From Actinoallomurus liliacearum (GTDB taxonomy: Bacteria; Actinomycetota; Actinomycetes; Streptosporangiales; Streptosporangiaceae): a stretch of DNA of 64,000 bases. Position numbers and translations under genes: made by a program. Position 1 is the stretch's first letter, and each line of letters starts with the position of its first letter. Under the pieces are notes generated by a model. It was not told the origin of the DNA and did no database searches. It saw nothing but the letters and a program-made list of their open reading frames with translations. The stretch is from positions 1 through 64,000 of the forward strand of contig NZ_BAABHJ010000005.1 in assembly GCF_039542035.1 (NCBI RefSeq), in the 5' to 3' direction. Positions 30,414 through 39,835 of the stretch are shown here, one piece after another.

Positions 30414-31625
30414 TCACCCGGCCTGGAAGGCCGTGACGCCGTTCGGGGTGCCCAGGCCCGTAGGGCCGTCGTAGCCGGGCCCCGCCGTGCACAGGTACTC
30501 CGGGGTGCACGAGCCGTTGCTGCCGGACGTCACGTCGTGGAGCGCGCCCGCGCGCCCGTACGGGAAGGACGCCGGGTCACTGTCCGCGGGCGGCGTTCCG
30601 GCCAGCGCGTACGCCGCGGCGATGATCGGGGCGGAGGCGCTTGTGCCGCCGACGACCAGCCAGCCGCCGACGCCGTACGTGTCGTAGACCGCCACGCCCG
30701 TGGCCGGATCGGCGACGGCGGACACGTCGGTGATCGTCCGCCGCTCGCAGCCGGTGTCCCGCTGCCGGCCCGGTTTGGCGGTGAACGCGGAACAGCCGGA
30801 CCCCGCGCCGCTCCAAGCGACCTCCGTCCACCCGCGCGGCCCGCCCGACCGGCGCAGCGCGGTTCCGCCGACCGCCGTGACCCGCGGTGAGGTCGCCGGG
30901 TACATGGTGCCGTACCCGCTGTCCCCCGACGCGGCCGTGATCGCGACCCCGGGGTGGGTGAAGTACGCGGCGTCGTAGCGGGTGGTCGATGCGTCCTCCC
31001 GTCCCCCGTAGCTGTTGGAGATGTAGCGCGCGCCCAGGCGCGCGGCCGTGTTGACGCCGGCGCCGAGCGCCTCCATGTCCGGCTCGCTCGCCTCGACGAG
31101 GAGGATCCGGCAGTTCGGGCAGGCCGCCGAGACCATGTCCAGGTCCAGGGCCGCCTCCTCACCCCAGCCGACGTCGGCCGCTGGCAACCGGGTACCGCCG
31201 TTCTGGTCGACCTTCCGCAGGCAGCCGTTCGCGGTGGTGCAGGGCGGCAGCCGGTACTGCGCCCGGTAGGTGGCCAGGTCCGCCTCCGCCCGCGGGTTGT
31301 CGAAGGCCACGACGATGGCGACCGTCTGCCCGCTCCCGCGCGCCGCCGTGGGCAGGCCGTACGCGTGCTGCAGGTCGGCCGGCCCGAGACCGGCCGGGGC
31401 CGCGGACAGCATGCCCTGCTGTGGCGCGACGTCGGCGCGTACGAGGGCCAGGCAGGACATGCGGTCGCCGGTGGGGGCACCGCAGGCGGGAACCACCGAA
31501 AGCCGGGGGTGGGCCTCCGCCGGGGCGGCGTTCACGGGCTGCGCGGCCAGGACACCCGATGCGGTGAGCGCGGCCGCGAGGGCCGACGAGAGCCGTCGAC
31601 GCGGCGGGAGAGTGAGCGATGACAC
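30414..31625 (-). CDS. Secreted S53-family (sedolisin) serine protease
   Basis: 403 residues with a signal peptide (LSSALAAALTASGVLAA, then NAAPAEA). The sedolisin catalytic residues are visible: Glu and Asp in GWGEEAALDLDMVSAAC, the oxyanion Asp in AASGDSGYG and the nucleophile Ser in VGGTSASAP. A Ca-binding-type end (GPGYDGPTGLGTPNGV) is present. It lacks the long N-terminal pro-domain of pepstatin-insensitive peptidases, as in other actinobacterial short forms. Extracellular protein breakdown at low pH is the usual family role. Stand-alone gene. Confidence 0.9.
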   Translation of the reverse strand: MSSLTLPPRRRLSSALAAALTASGVLAAQPVNAAPAEAHPRLSVVPACGAPTGDRMSCLALVRADVAPQQGMLSAAPAGLGPADLQHAYGLPTAARGSGQTVAIVVAFDNPRAEADLATYRAQYRLPPCTTANGCLRKVDQNGGTRLPAADVGWGEEAALDLDMVSAACPNCRILLVEASEPDMEALGAGVNTAARLGARYISNSYGGREDASTTRYDAAYFTHPGVAITAASGDSGYGTMYPATSPRVTAVGGTALRRSGGPRGWTEVAWSGAGSGCSAFTAKPGRQRDTGCERRTITDVSAVADPATGVAVYDTYGVGGWLVVGGTSASAPIIAAAYALAGTPPADSDPASFPYGRAGALHDVTSGSNGSCTPEYLCTAGPGYDGPTGLGTPNGVTAFQAG

Positions 31626-31771
31626 CCTGCTATTGACAGCACAGGCGGTGGTTCGGCTTCGATCACCGACGAGCCGCCCTCGTCGATCGGTCGACCATCG
31701 TTTACCCGCCCTTGCCCGGACGCTCGGTGATCACCAGCCGTACGCTTTGCGCAGCCGAGAAGAGGAGTCCG

Positions 31772-32137
31772 ATGGTGCCGCGGCCGTTGCATGTGGTGAA
31801 CGAGGGACTGGCGTTCGCACTTGAGATCGCCGCACTGGCCGTGCTCGCCTGGTGGGGTGCCGACGTCGGCGACGGGGTGGTCCTGAGCGTCCTGCTGGGC
31901 GTGGGCGTTCCACTGGTCACCGCCGTGGTCTGGGGGCTCTTCGCCGCGCCGAAGGCCAGGGTCCGGCTGCCGCTGGCCGGCGTCCTGCTCGTCAAGGTCC
32001 TCGTGTTCGGCGCCGCCACCGCCGCTCTGTACGCGCTGGACCACGGTGCCCTGGCCCTCGTCGGTGCGGTGATCGTGGTCGCCAACCTGGTGCTCGCGAC
32101 CCTGGACCGGAACGCCCTGGTGCGGAACCGCGCATAG
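31772..32137 (+). CDS. DUF2568 (YrdB-type) membrane protein
   Basis: 121 residues with four membrane spans (LAFALEIAALAVLAWWGADV, VLSVLLGVGVPLVTAVVWGL, LAGVLLVKVLVFGAATAAL, ALVGAVIVVANLVLATL). The WGLFAAPKA motif between spans 2 and 3 is typical of DUF2568. Function unknown. The start at 31772 follows AAGAGGAG; an earlier ATG lacks one. Confidence 0.85.
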   Translation: MVPRPLHVVNEGLAFALEIAALAVLAWWGADVGDGVVLSVLLGVGVPLVTAVVWGLFAAPKARVRLPLAGVLLVKVLVFGAATAALYALDHGALALVGAVIVVANLVLATLDRNALVRNRA

Positions 32138-32416
32138 CCGTCCCGTCCACTGGGGGCCTTCTCTCCGGCCAGGTGGCTATCTGGACTACGTGGAATGCGT
32201 AGCGATACGGGGGATTGTCCCGGCGCGGAGATGGGGGTCCCGGGAGCATGCTCGTGGTCATAAGCCCACTCAGATCCACTCAGCGGTAGGCGGAGGGACG
32301 ATCAAAGGTACGAGAACGATGTGTCAGCGGCAGCCCACGTGCCCGCCCGCAGACGCGGCCAGGTACGTGACCCCCCATCCGAGACGGGACCGGCCCCTCC
32401 ACGAGGAGTGGGCGAC

Positions 32417-33007
32417 ATGAATCGGCCCTTTCTCACCAGCACCCCCATGAGAACCCCTGCGAGTGTGCAGCAGCGGCAGCCCTCGTCGCCGTCGGTCGCA
32501 CTCGCCCCTGGGAGCGGAGGCGTCCACCGGCGGCATGGGCCCACTGCCGCCGCCCGCCGTGGTGAGCCCACCCGTCCTCCCAAGGGACCGGGGAGCGGTC
32601 AGGGCGGCACCGCCTCATGGCCGCTCCCCCCTTCGACCGCCGCGGTTCCACCGGCCCGCCGGCTCGCCGGCGAACAACTGGAGTACTGGGGCCTCGGCCA
32701 CCACCGTGACACCGCCGAACTGCTGGTCAGCGAGCTCGTCACCAACGCCGTACGCCACGGAAAGGGACAGATCGACCTGACCGTGCACGCGGAGGAGGGC
32801 ACGCTGCGGTTCGAAGTGCACGATGAGGCCGCCGAGTCGATCGCCCGGGTGCGCCCGGTCGACGAGATCGACGAGGGCGGGCGCGGGCTTCACCTGGTCG
32901 GCATGCTGTCCAGCCGCTGGGGAGCCGCGCGTACCGCGACCGGGAAGACCGTCTGGTTCGAACTGCGGACGCACCGGCCGCCTCAGGACACCGATGTCGA
33001 CAAGTGA
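32417..33007 (+). CDS. RsbW/SpoIIAB-like ATP-binding regulatory protein
   Basis: 196 residues. A disordered, Pro/Ser/Arg-rich N-terminal 75 residues precede a GHKL ATPase domain with N box LLVSELVTNAVRHG and G box DEGGRGLHLV. This is the HATPase_c_2 class found in actinobacterial anti-sigma kinases and related switch proteins. Such proteins bind sigma factors or phosphorylate STAS partners; a STAS gene is present at 58110 but far away. The start is ATG with GGAG before it. Bases 32138-32416 hold no other gene I can support. Confidence 0.8.
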   Translation: MNRPFLTSTPMRTPASVQQRQPSSPSVALAPGSGGVHRRHGPTAAARRGEPTRPPKGPGSGQGGTASWPLPPSTAAVPPARRLAGEQLEYWGLGHHRDTAELLVSELVTNAVRHGKGQIDLTVHAEEGTLRFEVHDEAAESIARVRPVDEIDEGGRGLHLVGMLSSRWGAARTATGKTVWFELRTHRPPQDTDVDK

Positions 33008-33057
33008 GGGAGGTGCCAGCGAATACAACACAGCGATACCCGTTTGATGCCTCGCAA

Positions 33058-33229
33058 GGATCCGGGGGCCGGAAGGCGGGCCCCCTCGCCAGGACGCTGC
33101 CGGCCCCCGGATCCGCCCGCCAGCGGGACGGGTGACCCGGTCGCCAGGACGCTGCCGGCCCCCGGATCCGCCCGCCAGCGGGACGGGTGACCCGGTCGCC
33201 AGGACGCTGCCGGCCCCCGGATCCGCTTC
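33058..33229. repeat. 55-bp tandem repeat with alternative hairpins between convergent genes
   Basis: Two full 55-bp copies (33088-33142, 33143-33197) and a partial third (33198-33229) are exact. Each carries CCGGCCCCCGGATCC (33100, 33155, 33210). One reverse-complement arm, GGATCCGGGGGCCGG, sits at 33058-33072. One left arm can therefore pair with any of three right arms. The place, between gene ends at 33007 and 33251, suits a bidirectional terminator. Confidence 0.85.
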
Positions 33230-33250
33230 ACTTCCGTCCGTTCGGGCGTC

Positions 33251-35581
33251 TCAGTCTGAGGTTTTCCGTTGTCCCATCCAGGCCGCGATCTGGGCACGGG
33301 AGTTGAAACCCAGCTTGTTCAGGATGTGCTCGACGTGGCCCTCGGCGGTGCGCTGGGCGATCACCAACTTGGCCGCGATGTCCCTGTTGCTCATGCCCTC
33401 CGAGACCAGGTGGGCGATCTCCTCCTCGCGGCGGGTGAGCAGCGAGCCGTCGGAACCGGCGGCCGTGGCGAGCCGCTCGCCCAGTGCGTAGGTGAGGGCC
33501 GTGCCGAGCGGCATCACGGCGCCCTCCTCACAGGCCGCCGCGAAGGCGCGGTCGCCCAGGGCCGTCCGCACACAGGAGACGCACTCGTCGTGACAGCCCG
33601 CCAGGTGGCCGTACCCGGACGGCGGTGCGCCGATCAGCCGCCAGGTCGTCCGCAGGATGCCCAGCAGCCGGGCGGCCCGCTCGTGGTCCTCTTCGGCCGC
33701 GGCGATCCAGGCGAGGACCTCGAAGTCGACCCCCATCCCCAGCGGGTCGTCGAGCTCTCGGTGGAACCGCAGGCTGCGCCTCTCCAGCTCCGCCGCGCGT
33801 CGCAGGTCGCCCTGCCGCCGGCTCTCGACGCCCAGCGCCATGGTCACGTACGCCCGGTGCCAGCGCTCGCCGCTCGCCTCACAGACGGCCAGACCCTCCT
33901 CCCCGTACGCCATGGCGGACTTGGAATCGCCACGGAAGGAGCAGGCGAGGGAGAGCCAGATCAGCCCCAGCGCCAGACCTTCGCGGTCCCCGGTCGCCCG
34001 GTGCGCGGCCACGCCGTCCTCGTAGTACCGGATCGCCGAGTCGGCGTCTCCCGCGTACATCGCGATCATCCCGCAGCACAGCGCGACGTACGCGTTGACG
34101 GATCGGCACCCGAGACGATCGGCGATGGTCCTGGCCTCGTGCAGCATGCTCATGGCCTGGCCGCTCTGTCCCTGCATGACGGCCATCCAGGCGTCGGCCC
34201 ACAGCGCTCCGGCCCGCTCGGCGGTCGGCTCCCTCGCCGCGGCGAGTCCGCGATCCAGCCAGTCGCGTCCCTCGGTGAGGTAGTAGTTGACGATCCAGTG
34301 ATGACGCAGGCGGGCGGACATCTCCAGGCCGACGGCGCTCTGGCCCGGCGTGGCGAAGGAGTACTCCAGGGCCGCACGCAGGTTGGGATGTTCGGTCCGC
34401 AGGCGGGTGAGCCAGGCGACCTGGTCGGGGCCGAACCACTCGCGGTCCGCCCGGGCCACCAGGTCGCGGTAGTGGTCGCGGTGGCGTCGTTGGACGTGGG
34501 CCTCGCCGTCGGAGGCGATGAGGCGTTCGTGGCCGTACTGGCGGATGGTCTCCAGGAGGCGGTAGCGGACGGTCTCGGCGTGTTCCTCGCGCAGCAGGAC
34601 TGATTTGTCGACGAGTCCGATGACGAGGTCGAGGACATCTTGGCGGGCGATGCCGTCACCGGCGCAGACGGATTCGGCGGCTTCGAGGTCCAGGCCGCCG
34701 GAGAAGACCGAGACGCGTTCCCACAGGAGGCGTTCGGGCTCGGTGCACAGGCCGTAGCTCCAGTCGATCAGCGCGCGCAGGGTCTGGTGGCGGGGCAGGA
34801 CGGTGCGCGATCCGCAGGTGAGCAGCCGGAACCGGTCGTCCAGGCGGGCCAGGAGCTGGGTGACCGACAGGGCCCGCAGCCGTACCGCCGCCAACTCGAT
34901 CGCGAGCGGCAGCGCGTCGAGCCGGCGGCAGATCCGTTCGACCGTCTCGCGGTTGTCCTCGGTGACGATGAAGCCGGGCACGACCGCCTCGGCGCGTTCG
35001 GCGAACAGCCGGACGGCGTCGCCGGCGACGACGCCGGTGTCGGGGCTCGTCAGGGCGCGGCCGGTCACCGGGAGGCTGGGCACCGACAGGGTCTGCTCGC
35101 TGACGATGCCGAGGGCCTGGCGGCTGGTGGCCAGGATCCGCAGGCGGGGGCACTCGTGCAGCAAGGTCTCGGCCAGCGACGCGGACTCCGGCAGCAGGTG
35201 TTCGCAGTTGTCCAGGATCAACAGGCCATGGGCGTCGCGGATGTGGTCGATCAGCACCTCGAGGGCGGGCCGAGTCGAGACGTCATCGATCCGCAGAGCG
35301 TCGCACACCGCGGGCAGCAGCAGGTTCCGGTTGTTCAGCTCGGCGAGCTCGACCAGCCACACACCGTCGGGGAAGGACCGGTGGATCAGCATGCCCACGC
35401 GGAGGGCCAGCCGGGTCTTGCCGACCCCGCCGACCCCGATCAGCGTGACGAGCCGGGAGACCGACAGGAGTCGTTTGACCTCGGCCACCTCGTGCCGACG
35501 TCCCACGAAACTGGTCAGCTCGGCCGGCAGGCGCGGCCTGTGCGGTCGAGACCCGACTCGATCGGAGTTCAGGGCGTTCAT
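33251..35581 (-). CDS. Large ATPase regulator with LuxR-type DNA-binding domain
   Basis: 776 residues. An NB-ARC/AAA-like ATPase at the N-terminus has Walker A IGVGGVGKTRLALRV (about residue 50), Walker B LLILDNCEHLLPE and ILATSRQALGI. A TPR-like helical middle follows (about 380-680). The C-terminal LuxR helix-turn-helix (LTRREEEIAHLVSEGMSNRDIAAKL) ends the protein. Such STAND-type regulators switch gene expression on ligand or protein signals; the target is unknown. The start at 35581 (MNALN) follows GGGAGG; an upstream start is less likely. No operon partner. Confidence 0.92.
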   Translation of the reverse strand: MNALNSDRVGSRPHRPRLPAELTSFVGRRHEVAEVKRLLSVSRLVTLIGVGGVGKTRLALRVGMLIHRSFPDGVWLVELAELNNRNLLLPAVCDALRIDDVSTRPALEVLIDHIRDAHGLLILDNCEHLLPESASLAETLLHECPRLRILATSRQALGIVSEQTLSVPSLPVTGRALTSPDTGVVAGDAVRLFAERAEAVVPGFIVTEDNRETVERICRRLDALPLAIELAAVRLRALSVTQLLARLDDRFRLLTCGSRTVLPRHQTLRALIDWSYGLCTEPERLLWERVSVFSGGLDLEAAESVCAGDGIARQDVLDLVIGLVDKSVLLREEHAETVRYRLLETIRQYGHERLIASDGEAHVQRRHRDHYRDLVARADREWFGPDQVAWLTRLRTEHPNLRAALEYSFATPGQSAVGLEMSARLRHHWIVNYYLTEGRDWLDRGLAAAREPTAERAGALWADAWMAVMQGQSGQAMSMLHEARTIADRLGCRSVNAYVALCCGMIAMYAGDADSAIRYYEDGVAAHRATGDREGLALGLIWLSLACSFRGDSKSAMAYGEEGLAVCEASGERWHRAYVTMALGVESRRQGDLRRAAELERRSLRFHRELDDPLGMGVDFEVLAWIAAAEEDHERAARLLGILRTTWRLIGAPPSGYGHLAGCHDECVSCVRTALGDRAFAAACEEGAVMPLGTALTYALGERLATAAGSDGSLLTRREEEIAHLVSEGMSNRDIAAKLVIAQRTAEGHVEHILNKLGFNSRAQIAAWMGQRKTSD

Positions 35582-35712
35582 CGGAGCCTCCCAGCGGCTC
35601 CTGACCGGCCAGACCACGGCAGAAGCTGCGGCTACGCGCAAACACGAGTCTAGCCATCTGAACGGTCGTTAACGCAGAGTCACCGTCAAAACGGCTTTGC
35701 ACTCCCTGGAGG

Positions 35713-36441
35713 TCACATGAACCGTCCCCCGGCGATCTCCAGGACGGCGCCCGTCATGTAGCTCGACAGGTCCGAGGCGAGGAACAGCGCGACGTTCGCC
35801 ACCTCCTCGGGCTCTCCCGCCCGCCCCATCGGGATCTCCCGCATCTTCCCCTCCCAGACGTCCTCGCGCATCGCCTCCGTCATCGCCGTCCTGATCAGTC
35901 CGGGCTGGACCGCGTTGACGCGTACGCCCAGGTAGGCGAGCTCCTTGGCGGCGGCCTTGGTCATGCCGACGATGCCCGCCTTGGCGGCGCTGTAGTTGGT
36001 CTGGCCGGCCATCCCGACCTTGCCGGAGATCGAGGAGACGTTCACGATCGCACCCCGGCGCTGCTCCCGCATGACGAGCGAGGCGGCGCGGGTGCCGTTC
36101 CAGGTGCCCTTGAGGTGAACGTCGATCACGGCGCCGAAGTCCTCCTCCGTCATCTTGCGCATGGTGGCGTCCCGGGTGATGCCCGCGTTGTTCACCATGA
36201 CGTCCAGCCCGCCGTACTCGGTCACGCACCGGTCGACCAGCGCCGAGACCTCGGCGGCCGAGGTGACGTCGCACGCCACGGCGAGGCCGCCGACCTCTTT
36301 GGCCGCCGCCCGAGCGGCGTCCAGGTCACGATCGCCGATCACCACGCGCGCGCCGTTCGCGGCGAACACCCGCGCCGTGGCCAGCCCGATGCCCTGCGCC
36401 GCGCCGGTGATCACGGCGCTCCGTCCCTCCAGCAGCCCCAC
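35713..36441 (-). CDS. SDR-family 3-oxoacyl-ACP reductase-like enzyme
   Basis: 242 residues. The NAD(P)-binding start is ITGAAQGIGLATARVFA, with VMVNNAGITRD, catalytic Ser in NVSSISGKVG, and YSAAKAG with Tyr and Lys. It matches FabG-type reductases of fatty-acid or polyketide units. The GTG start follows GGAGGATCC. It is divergent from an acyl-CoA dehydrogenase gene across 76 bases, which suggests a shared acyl-CoA pathway. Confidence 0.92.
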   Translation of the reverse strand: MGLLEGRSAVITGAAQGIGLATARVFAANGARVVIGDRDLDAARAAAKEVGGLAVACDVTSAAEVSALVDRCVTEYGGLDVMVNNAGITRDATMRKMTEEDFGAVIDVHLKGTWNGTRAASLVMREQRRGAIVNVSSISGKVGMAGQTNYSAAKAGIVGMTKAAAKELAYLGVRVNAVQPGLIRTAMTEAMREDVWEGKMREIPMGRAGEPEEVANVALFLASDLSSYMTGAVLEIAGGRFM

Positions 36442-36517
36442 GGATCCTCCTCGAGTCGGGCGACTTCCGCCGTCATGCTCGCACGCCGCTACGGTGGGAG
36501 ACCGAGGAGGCCTGACC

Positions 36518-37672
36518 GTGCCCGAGCTGACCGAGGAAGAACGCGCCATCGTCGAGGTCGTCGCCGACTTCGTCGACCGGGAGGTACGCCCGGTCGTCCG
36601 CGACCTCGAGCACGCGAACACCTACCCCGAGCGCCTCATCGAGCGGATGAAGGAGCTGGGCGTCTTCGGACTGGCCGTGCCCGAGCCGTACGGCGAGGTC
36701 GCCGTTTCCAAGCGGTGCTACGTCCTCGTCACCGAGGAGCTGGCCCGCGGCTGGATGAGCCTGGCCGGGGCCTTCGGCGGCCACACGGTCGTCTCGCACC
36801 TGATCAGTGTCTTCGGCACCGAGGAGCAGAAGCGCCGCTACCTGCCCCGCATGGCGACCGGCGAGCTGCGGGCCACCATGGCGCTCACCGAGCCGTCCGG
36901 CGGCTCCGACCTCCAGGCGATCACGACCACCGCCCGGCGAGACGGCGATCACTACGTCGTCAACGGCGCGAAGATCTGGATCACCAACGCGCGCCGCGCG
37001 GGCCTCATCGCCCTGCTCTGCAAGACCGACCCCGAGGCGACCCCACGACACCGCGGCATCAGCATCCTGCTGGTCGAACCCGGCCCCGGCCTGACCGTCT
37101 CCCGCGACCTGCCCAAGCTCGGCTACAAGGGCGTCGAGAGCTGTGAGCTGGCGTTCGACGACCACCGCGCGCCCCTCGACGCCGTGCTCGGCGGCGTGGA
37201 GGGCAGCGGATTCGCGCAGATGATGCGGGGCCTGGAGGTCGGCCGCATCCAGGTGGCCGCGCGGGCGCTCGGCGTCGGACGCGCCGCGCTGGAGGACTCC
37301 CTGAGGTACGCCCAGGAGCGCGAGGCGTTCGGCCGGCCGATCTGGCAGCACCAGTCGATCGGCAACTACCTGGCCGACATGGCGACCCGGCTGCGGGCCG
37401 CTCAGTTGCTCACGCTCGACGCCGCCGACCGCCTGGACAGTGGTGAACGCTGCGACCTCGAGGCCGGAATGGCCAAGCTGTACGCGTCGGAGGCCGCGAT
37501 GCGCATCGCCCTCGACGCCGTCCGCATTCACGGCGCGGCCGGCTATTCGACGGAGTTCGACGTCGAGCGCTACTTCCGCGACGCGCCGCTCATGATCGTC
37601 GGCGAGGGCACCAACGAGATCCAACGAAACGTCATCGTCAAGCAGCTCATCGACCGCCACCGCCTCCACTGA
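36518..37672 (+). CDS. Acyl-CoA dehydrogenase
   Basis: 384 residues, a full-length FAD flavoenzyme that makes enoyl-CoA from acyl-CoA. Motifs: TMALTEPSGGSDLQAI (FAD site), GAKIWITNA, the RIQVAARALGVGRAALEDSL helix, QSIGNYLADM and the C-terminal IVGEGTNEIQRNVI with its Glu next to Gly-Thr-Asn. The GTG start follows GAGGAGG. It is divergent from the SDR reductase gene. Chain-length preference is not readable. Confidence 0.95.
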   Translation: MPELTEEERAIVEVVADFVDREVRPVVRDLEHANTYPERLIERMKELGVFGLAVPEPYGEVAVSKRCYVLVTEELARGWMSLAGAFGGHTVVSHLISVFGTEEQKRRYLPRMATGELRATMALTEPSGGSDLQAITTTARRDGDHYVVNGAKIWITNARRAGLIALLCKTDPEATPRHRGISILLVEPGPGLTVSRDLPKLGYKGVESCELAFDDHRAPLDAVLGGVEGSGFAQMMRGLEVGRIQVAARALGVGRAALEDSLRYAQEREAFGRPIWQHQSIGNYLADMATRLRAAQLLTLDAADRLDSGERCDLEAGMAKLYASEAAMRIALDAVRIHGAAGYSTEFDVERYFRDAPLMIVGEGTNEIQRNVIVKQLIDRHRLH

Positions 37673-37781
37673 CCAGCTTGCGCGCTCCTTCGCACTCCGG
37701 ACGGTTTCCGTCGTAAGGGACTAAACCAGATGAAAGACGGCGTGGTAAGCCACGTCGTCCCCGTCCAACCAGGAGGCAGCT

Positions 37782-38057
37782 ATGGCCGCCCAGCTCACGA
37801 TCAAGTCCAGCACCAAGGAGTTCACGGTCGAGGTGGCCACCACCATCCCGCCCGTCGCGCTGGATGTATGGGCGACCACGCCCGAAGGAGAAGCGGACCT
37901 GCAGGAGCGCGTGCGCGGAATGCTGGACCGTGCCGGCGTCGAGAGTGCTTCGGCCGTCTTCACGGTGAGGGGCCGGCGGACCTCCGACGGTGGGTGCACC
38001 ATCGAGGCCGAGGGCACGTTCACCGAGATCCGGGTCACGACCACGATCGACGAGTGA
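37782..38057 (+). CDS. Small conserved-looking protein of unknown function
   Basis: 91 residues, soluble, with alternating beta-strand-like stretches (LTIKSSTKEFTVEVAT, SAVFTVRGRRTSDGGC, IEAEGTFTEIRVTTTIDE) and no membrane span. I recognise no family. AGGAGGCAGCT gives a strong ribosome-binding site. A hairpin ends the transcript 40 bases later. Confidence 0.65.
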   Translation: MAAQLTIKSSTKEFTVEVATTIPPVALDVWATTPEGEADLQERVRGMLDRAGVESASAVFTVRGRRTSDGGCTIEAEGTFTEIRVTTTIDE

Positions 38058-38097
38058 GCGGACCCCGCTGAAGCGGGAGTCTCCTCTCCACCACCAG

Positions 38098-38136
38098 CGG
38101 CCCTCCACCTCCCGGTCACGGGAGGCCGGAGGGCCG
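38098..38136 (+). terminator. Interrupted hairpin terminator
   Basis: CGGCCCTCC pairs with GGAGGGCCG, and CCTCCCG with CGGGAGG, around the loop GTCA; the stem has a small bulge. It lies 41 bases after the stop of the small protein. No T-run follows. Confidence 0.5.
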
Positions 38137-38552
38137 TATGCGTTTTCTGGCGCGGCGGTGACTTCGCCGCCGTCGTGGTCACCCTGCCGCCGACGTTGCC
38201 GGGCCGATGACCGGTTCGCCGGGTCTGCTACGTCGATACCGACGTCAAAGCCACTGATCGATCGGACCAGATGGCCCAAGGGTCCGATTGAGCCGGCCTT
38301 GCACTCGGGGTCGGGCATAACGCTCGGCGAAAGTCCGCGCTGCCGGGTGGTTCATCCTGATAAAGGACCTGCTCCGGGTGGCTTCACCGAGCGTTATGCC
38401 CACCCAGTACGAATCGCCGAGTTACCTGGCAGCACGAGAACATACGTCCGGGCTACTACTTGTCTGTTCAGTCGCTTTCCGGGATAGCTGTCTCTTCGGC
38501 TTGCGCGGCGTACCCTGGCCGCAGGGTCATCGCTATTCGTTGGGAGCCCCCC
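38137..38552. other. Long intergenic stretch before the regulator/RiPP island
   Basis: About 415 bases without a credible gene. It contains a 15-bp exact inverted repeat at 38313-38327 and 38387-38401, and a shorter inverted pair ATCGGACC ... GGTCCGAT near 38260-38290. It leads into the XRE regulator with GGGAG before its ATG. Confidence 0.5.
38313..38401. repeat. 15-bp exact inverted repeat flanking 59 bases
   Basis: GGGCATAACGCTCGG (38313-38327) and CCGAGCGTTATGCCC (38387-38401) are perfect reverse complements. The size and spacing suit a small transposon relic, an integration scar or a large RNA stem. It marks the left side of the compositionally different island. Confidence 0.7.
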
Positions 38553-39785
38553 ATGCCCGAGACTCTTCCCCCTGAGCTGACGCGTGGCGAACGTATCCGT
38601 GTCCTTCGTGAACGTCGGGGCATGTCCCGTACGGTGCTCGCCAATCTGGTCGGCCGTGGCCCCGACTGGCTGAAGAAGATCGAGAGGGGCGAGCGGGAGC
38701 TACGCGATTACACGCTTCTCGTGCGGCTCGCCGTAGCTCTTCGCGTCAATGACCTGTCCGTAATCACTGGTGGAACGACTCCGGTTCCGGTTGACGCCTC
38801 TTCGCGCCTCATGCTGCCGTTCGTCGGTGAGATCCGCGATGCCGTGCGGGGGGCGCTGTTCTCGCCTCCGTCACAGGACGACCCGCCGTCCGTGGACGTA
38901 CTTCGCGGGCGGGTCTCGGAACTATGGCGGCTGTGGCACTCCTCGCGCTTCCAGCGCTCGGAGGTCGGCCAGATGTTGCCCACTCTCATTCGAGATGCTC
39001 AAGTGTCGACGCGGCACTTCGACGGGCCGGACCGACGCAAGGCGTACGCGGTGCTCGCCGACGTCTACCACCTGGCGCAACAGGTGCTTGCATACGCCTG
39101 TGAGCCGGAGCTGTACTGGATCATCGTCGACCGTGGCCGTCTCGCTGCCCAGGAAGCGGACGATCCAGTGAGCCTCGCGGGAGCCGCATGGACGTACGGC
39201 AACGGGCTCCGAGAGACCTACGCCGAAGAGGCCATTCGCGAGGTGGAGACGGTCGCGACCGCACTCACACCGCTCCTGGAGGAGGGCTCCGACGATCTCC
39301 GGGCCATGTACGGTGCGCTGCATCTGCACGCCGCGATCACCTACGCGCGGGACGGAAGAGACGGTGACGCATGGCGTCACTGGGACGAAGCCAAACGCGT
39401 CGTCGAGCGGCTTCCCGCTGACTACACGCACGCCTGGACCGTCTTCGGGCGGGCGAACGTCGACATTCACGGGATCTCCGTCGGGGTCGACCTCCGCACA
39501 CCCGGTGCCGCTCTGCAGCGCTCCGAAGATATGAACCTCGACACGGTCCCGTCCGTGGAGCGCCGGTCGCGTGTCCTCATCGAACTCGCTCGGGCACAGC
39601 ACCAACGGCATGACCATGCGGGCACCCTGCATTACATGAACCGTGCGCACGCAGCGTCGCCGGAGTCCGTGCGCTACACCCCTCTTGCCCGAGGACTCGT
39701 GTCCGACCTGCTACGCGAGGCACGGGGACCGCTCAAGAGCGACGCCGTCGCACTCGCTGACGCGGCGGGGGTGCTTGCGGGGTAG
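38553..39785 (+). CDS. XRE-family regulator with TPR-like C-terminus
   Basis: 410 residues. The helix-turn-helix is at about 10-65 (RIRVLRERRGMSRTVLANLVGRGPDWLKKIERGERE). The remaining 300 residues are helical, TPR-like (DAWRHWDEAKRVVERLPADY; YMNRAHAASPESVRYTPLARG). This layout is common in actinomycete regulators, often placed beside small-peptide or secondary-metabolite genes. It heads a run of small overlapping genes that leads to the peptide/PIMT pair, so it may control them. Base composition is less GC-rich than in flanking genes. Confidence 0.88.
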   Translation: MPETLPPELTRGERIRVLRERRGMSRTVLANLVGRGPDWLKKIERGERELRDYTLLVRLAVALRVNDLSVITGGTTPVPVDASSRLMLPFVGEIRDAVRGALFSPPSQDDPPSVDVLRGRVSELWRLWHSSRFQRSEVGQMLPTLIRDAQVSTRHFDGPDRRKAYAVLADVYHLAQQVLAYACEPELYWIIVDRGRLAAQEADDPVSLAGAAWTYGNGLRETYAEEAIREVETVATALTPLLEEGSDDLRAMYGALHLHAAITYARDGRDGDAWRHWDEAKRVVERLPADYTHAWTVFGRANVDIHGISVGVDLRTPGAALQRSEDMNLDTVPSVERRSRVLIELARAQHQRHDHAGTLHYMNRAHAASPESVRYTPLARGLVSDLLREARGPLKSDAVALADAAGVLAG

Positions 39786-39835
39786 GGGTACACAGTGTCC
39801 CCATCTGATAACTCTCGGTTGCCTATCGTTCGGGT

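Noticed and set aside
33088..33229. Tandem repeats considered as a CRISPR array
   Set aside because: Units are contiguous 55-bp copies without unique spacers, and no cas gene is present.
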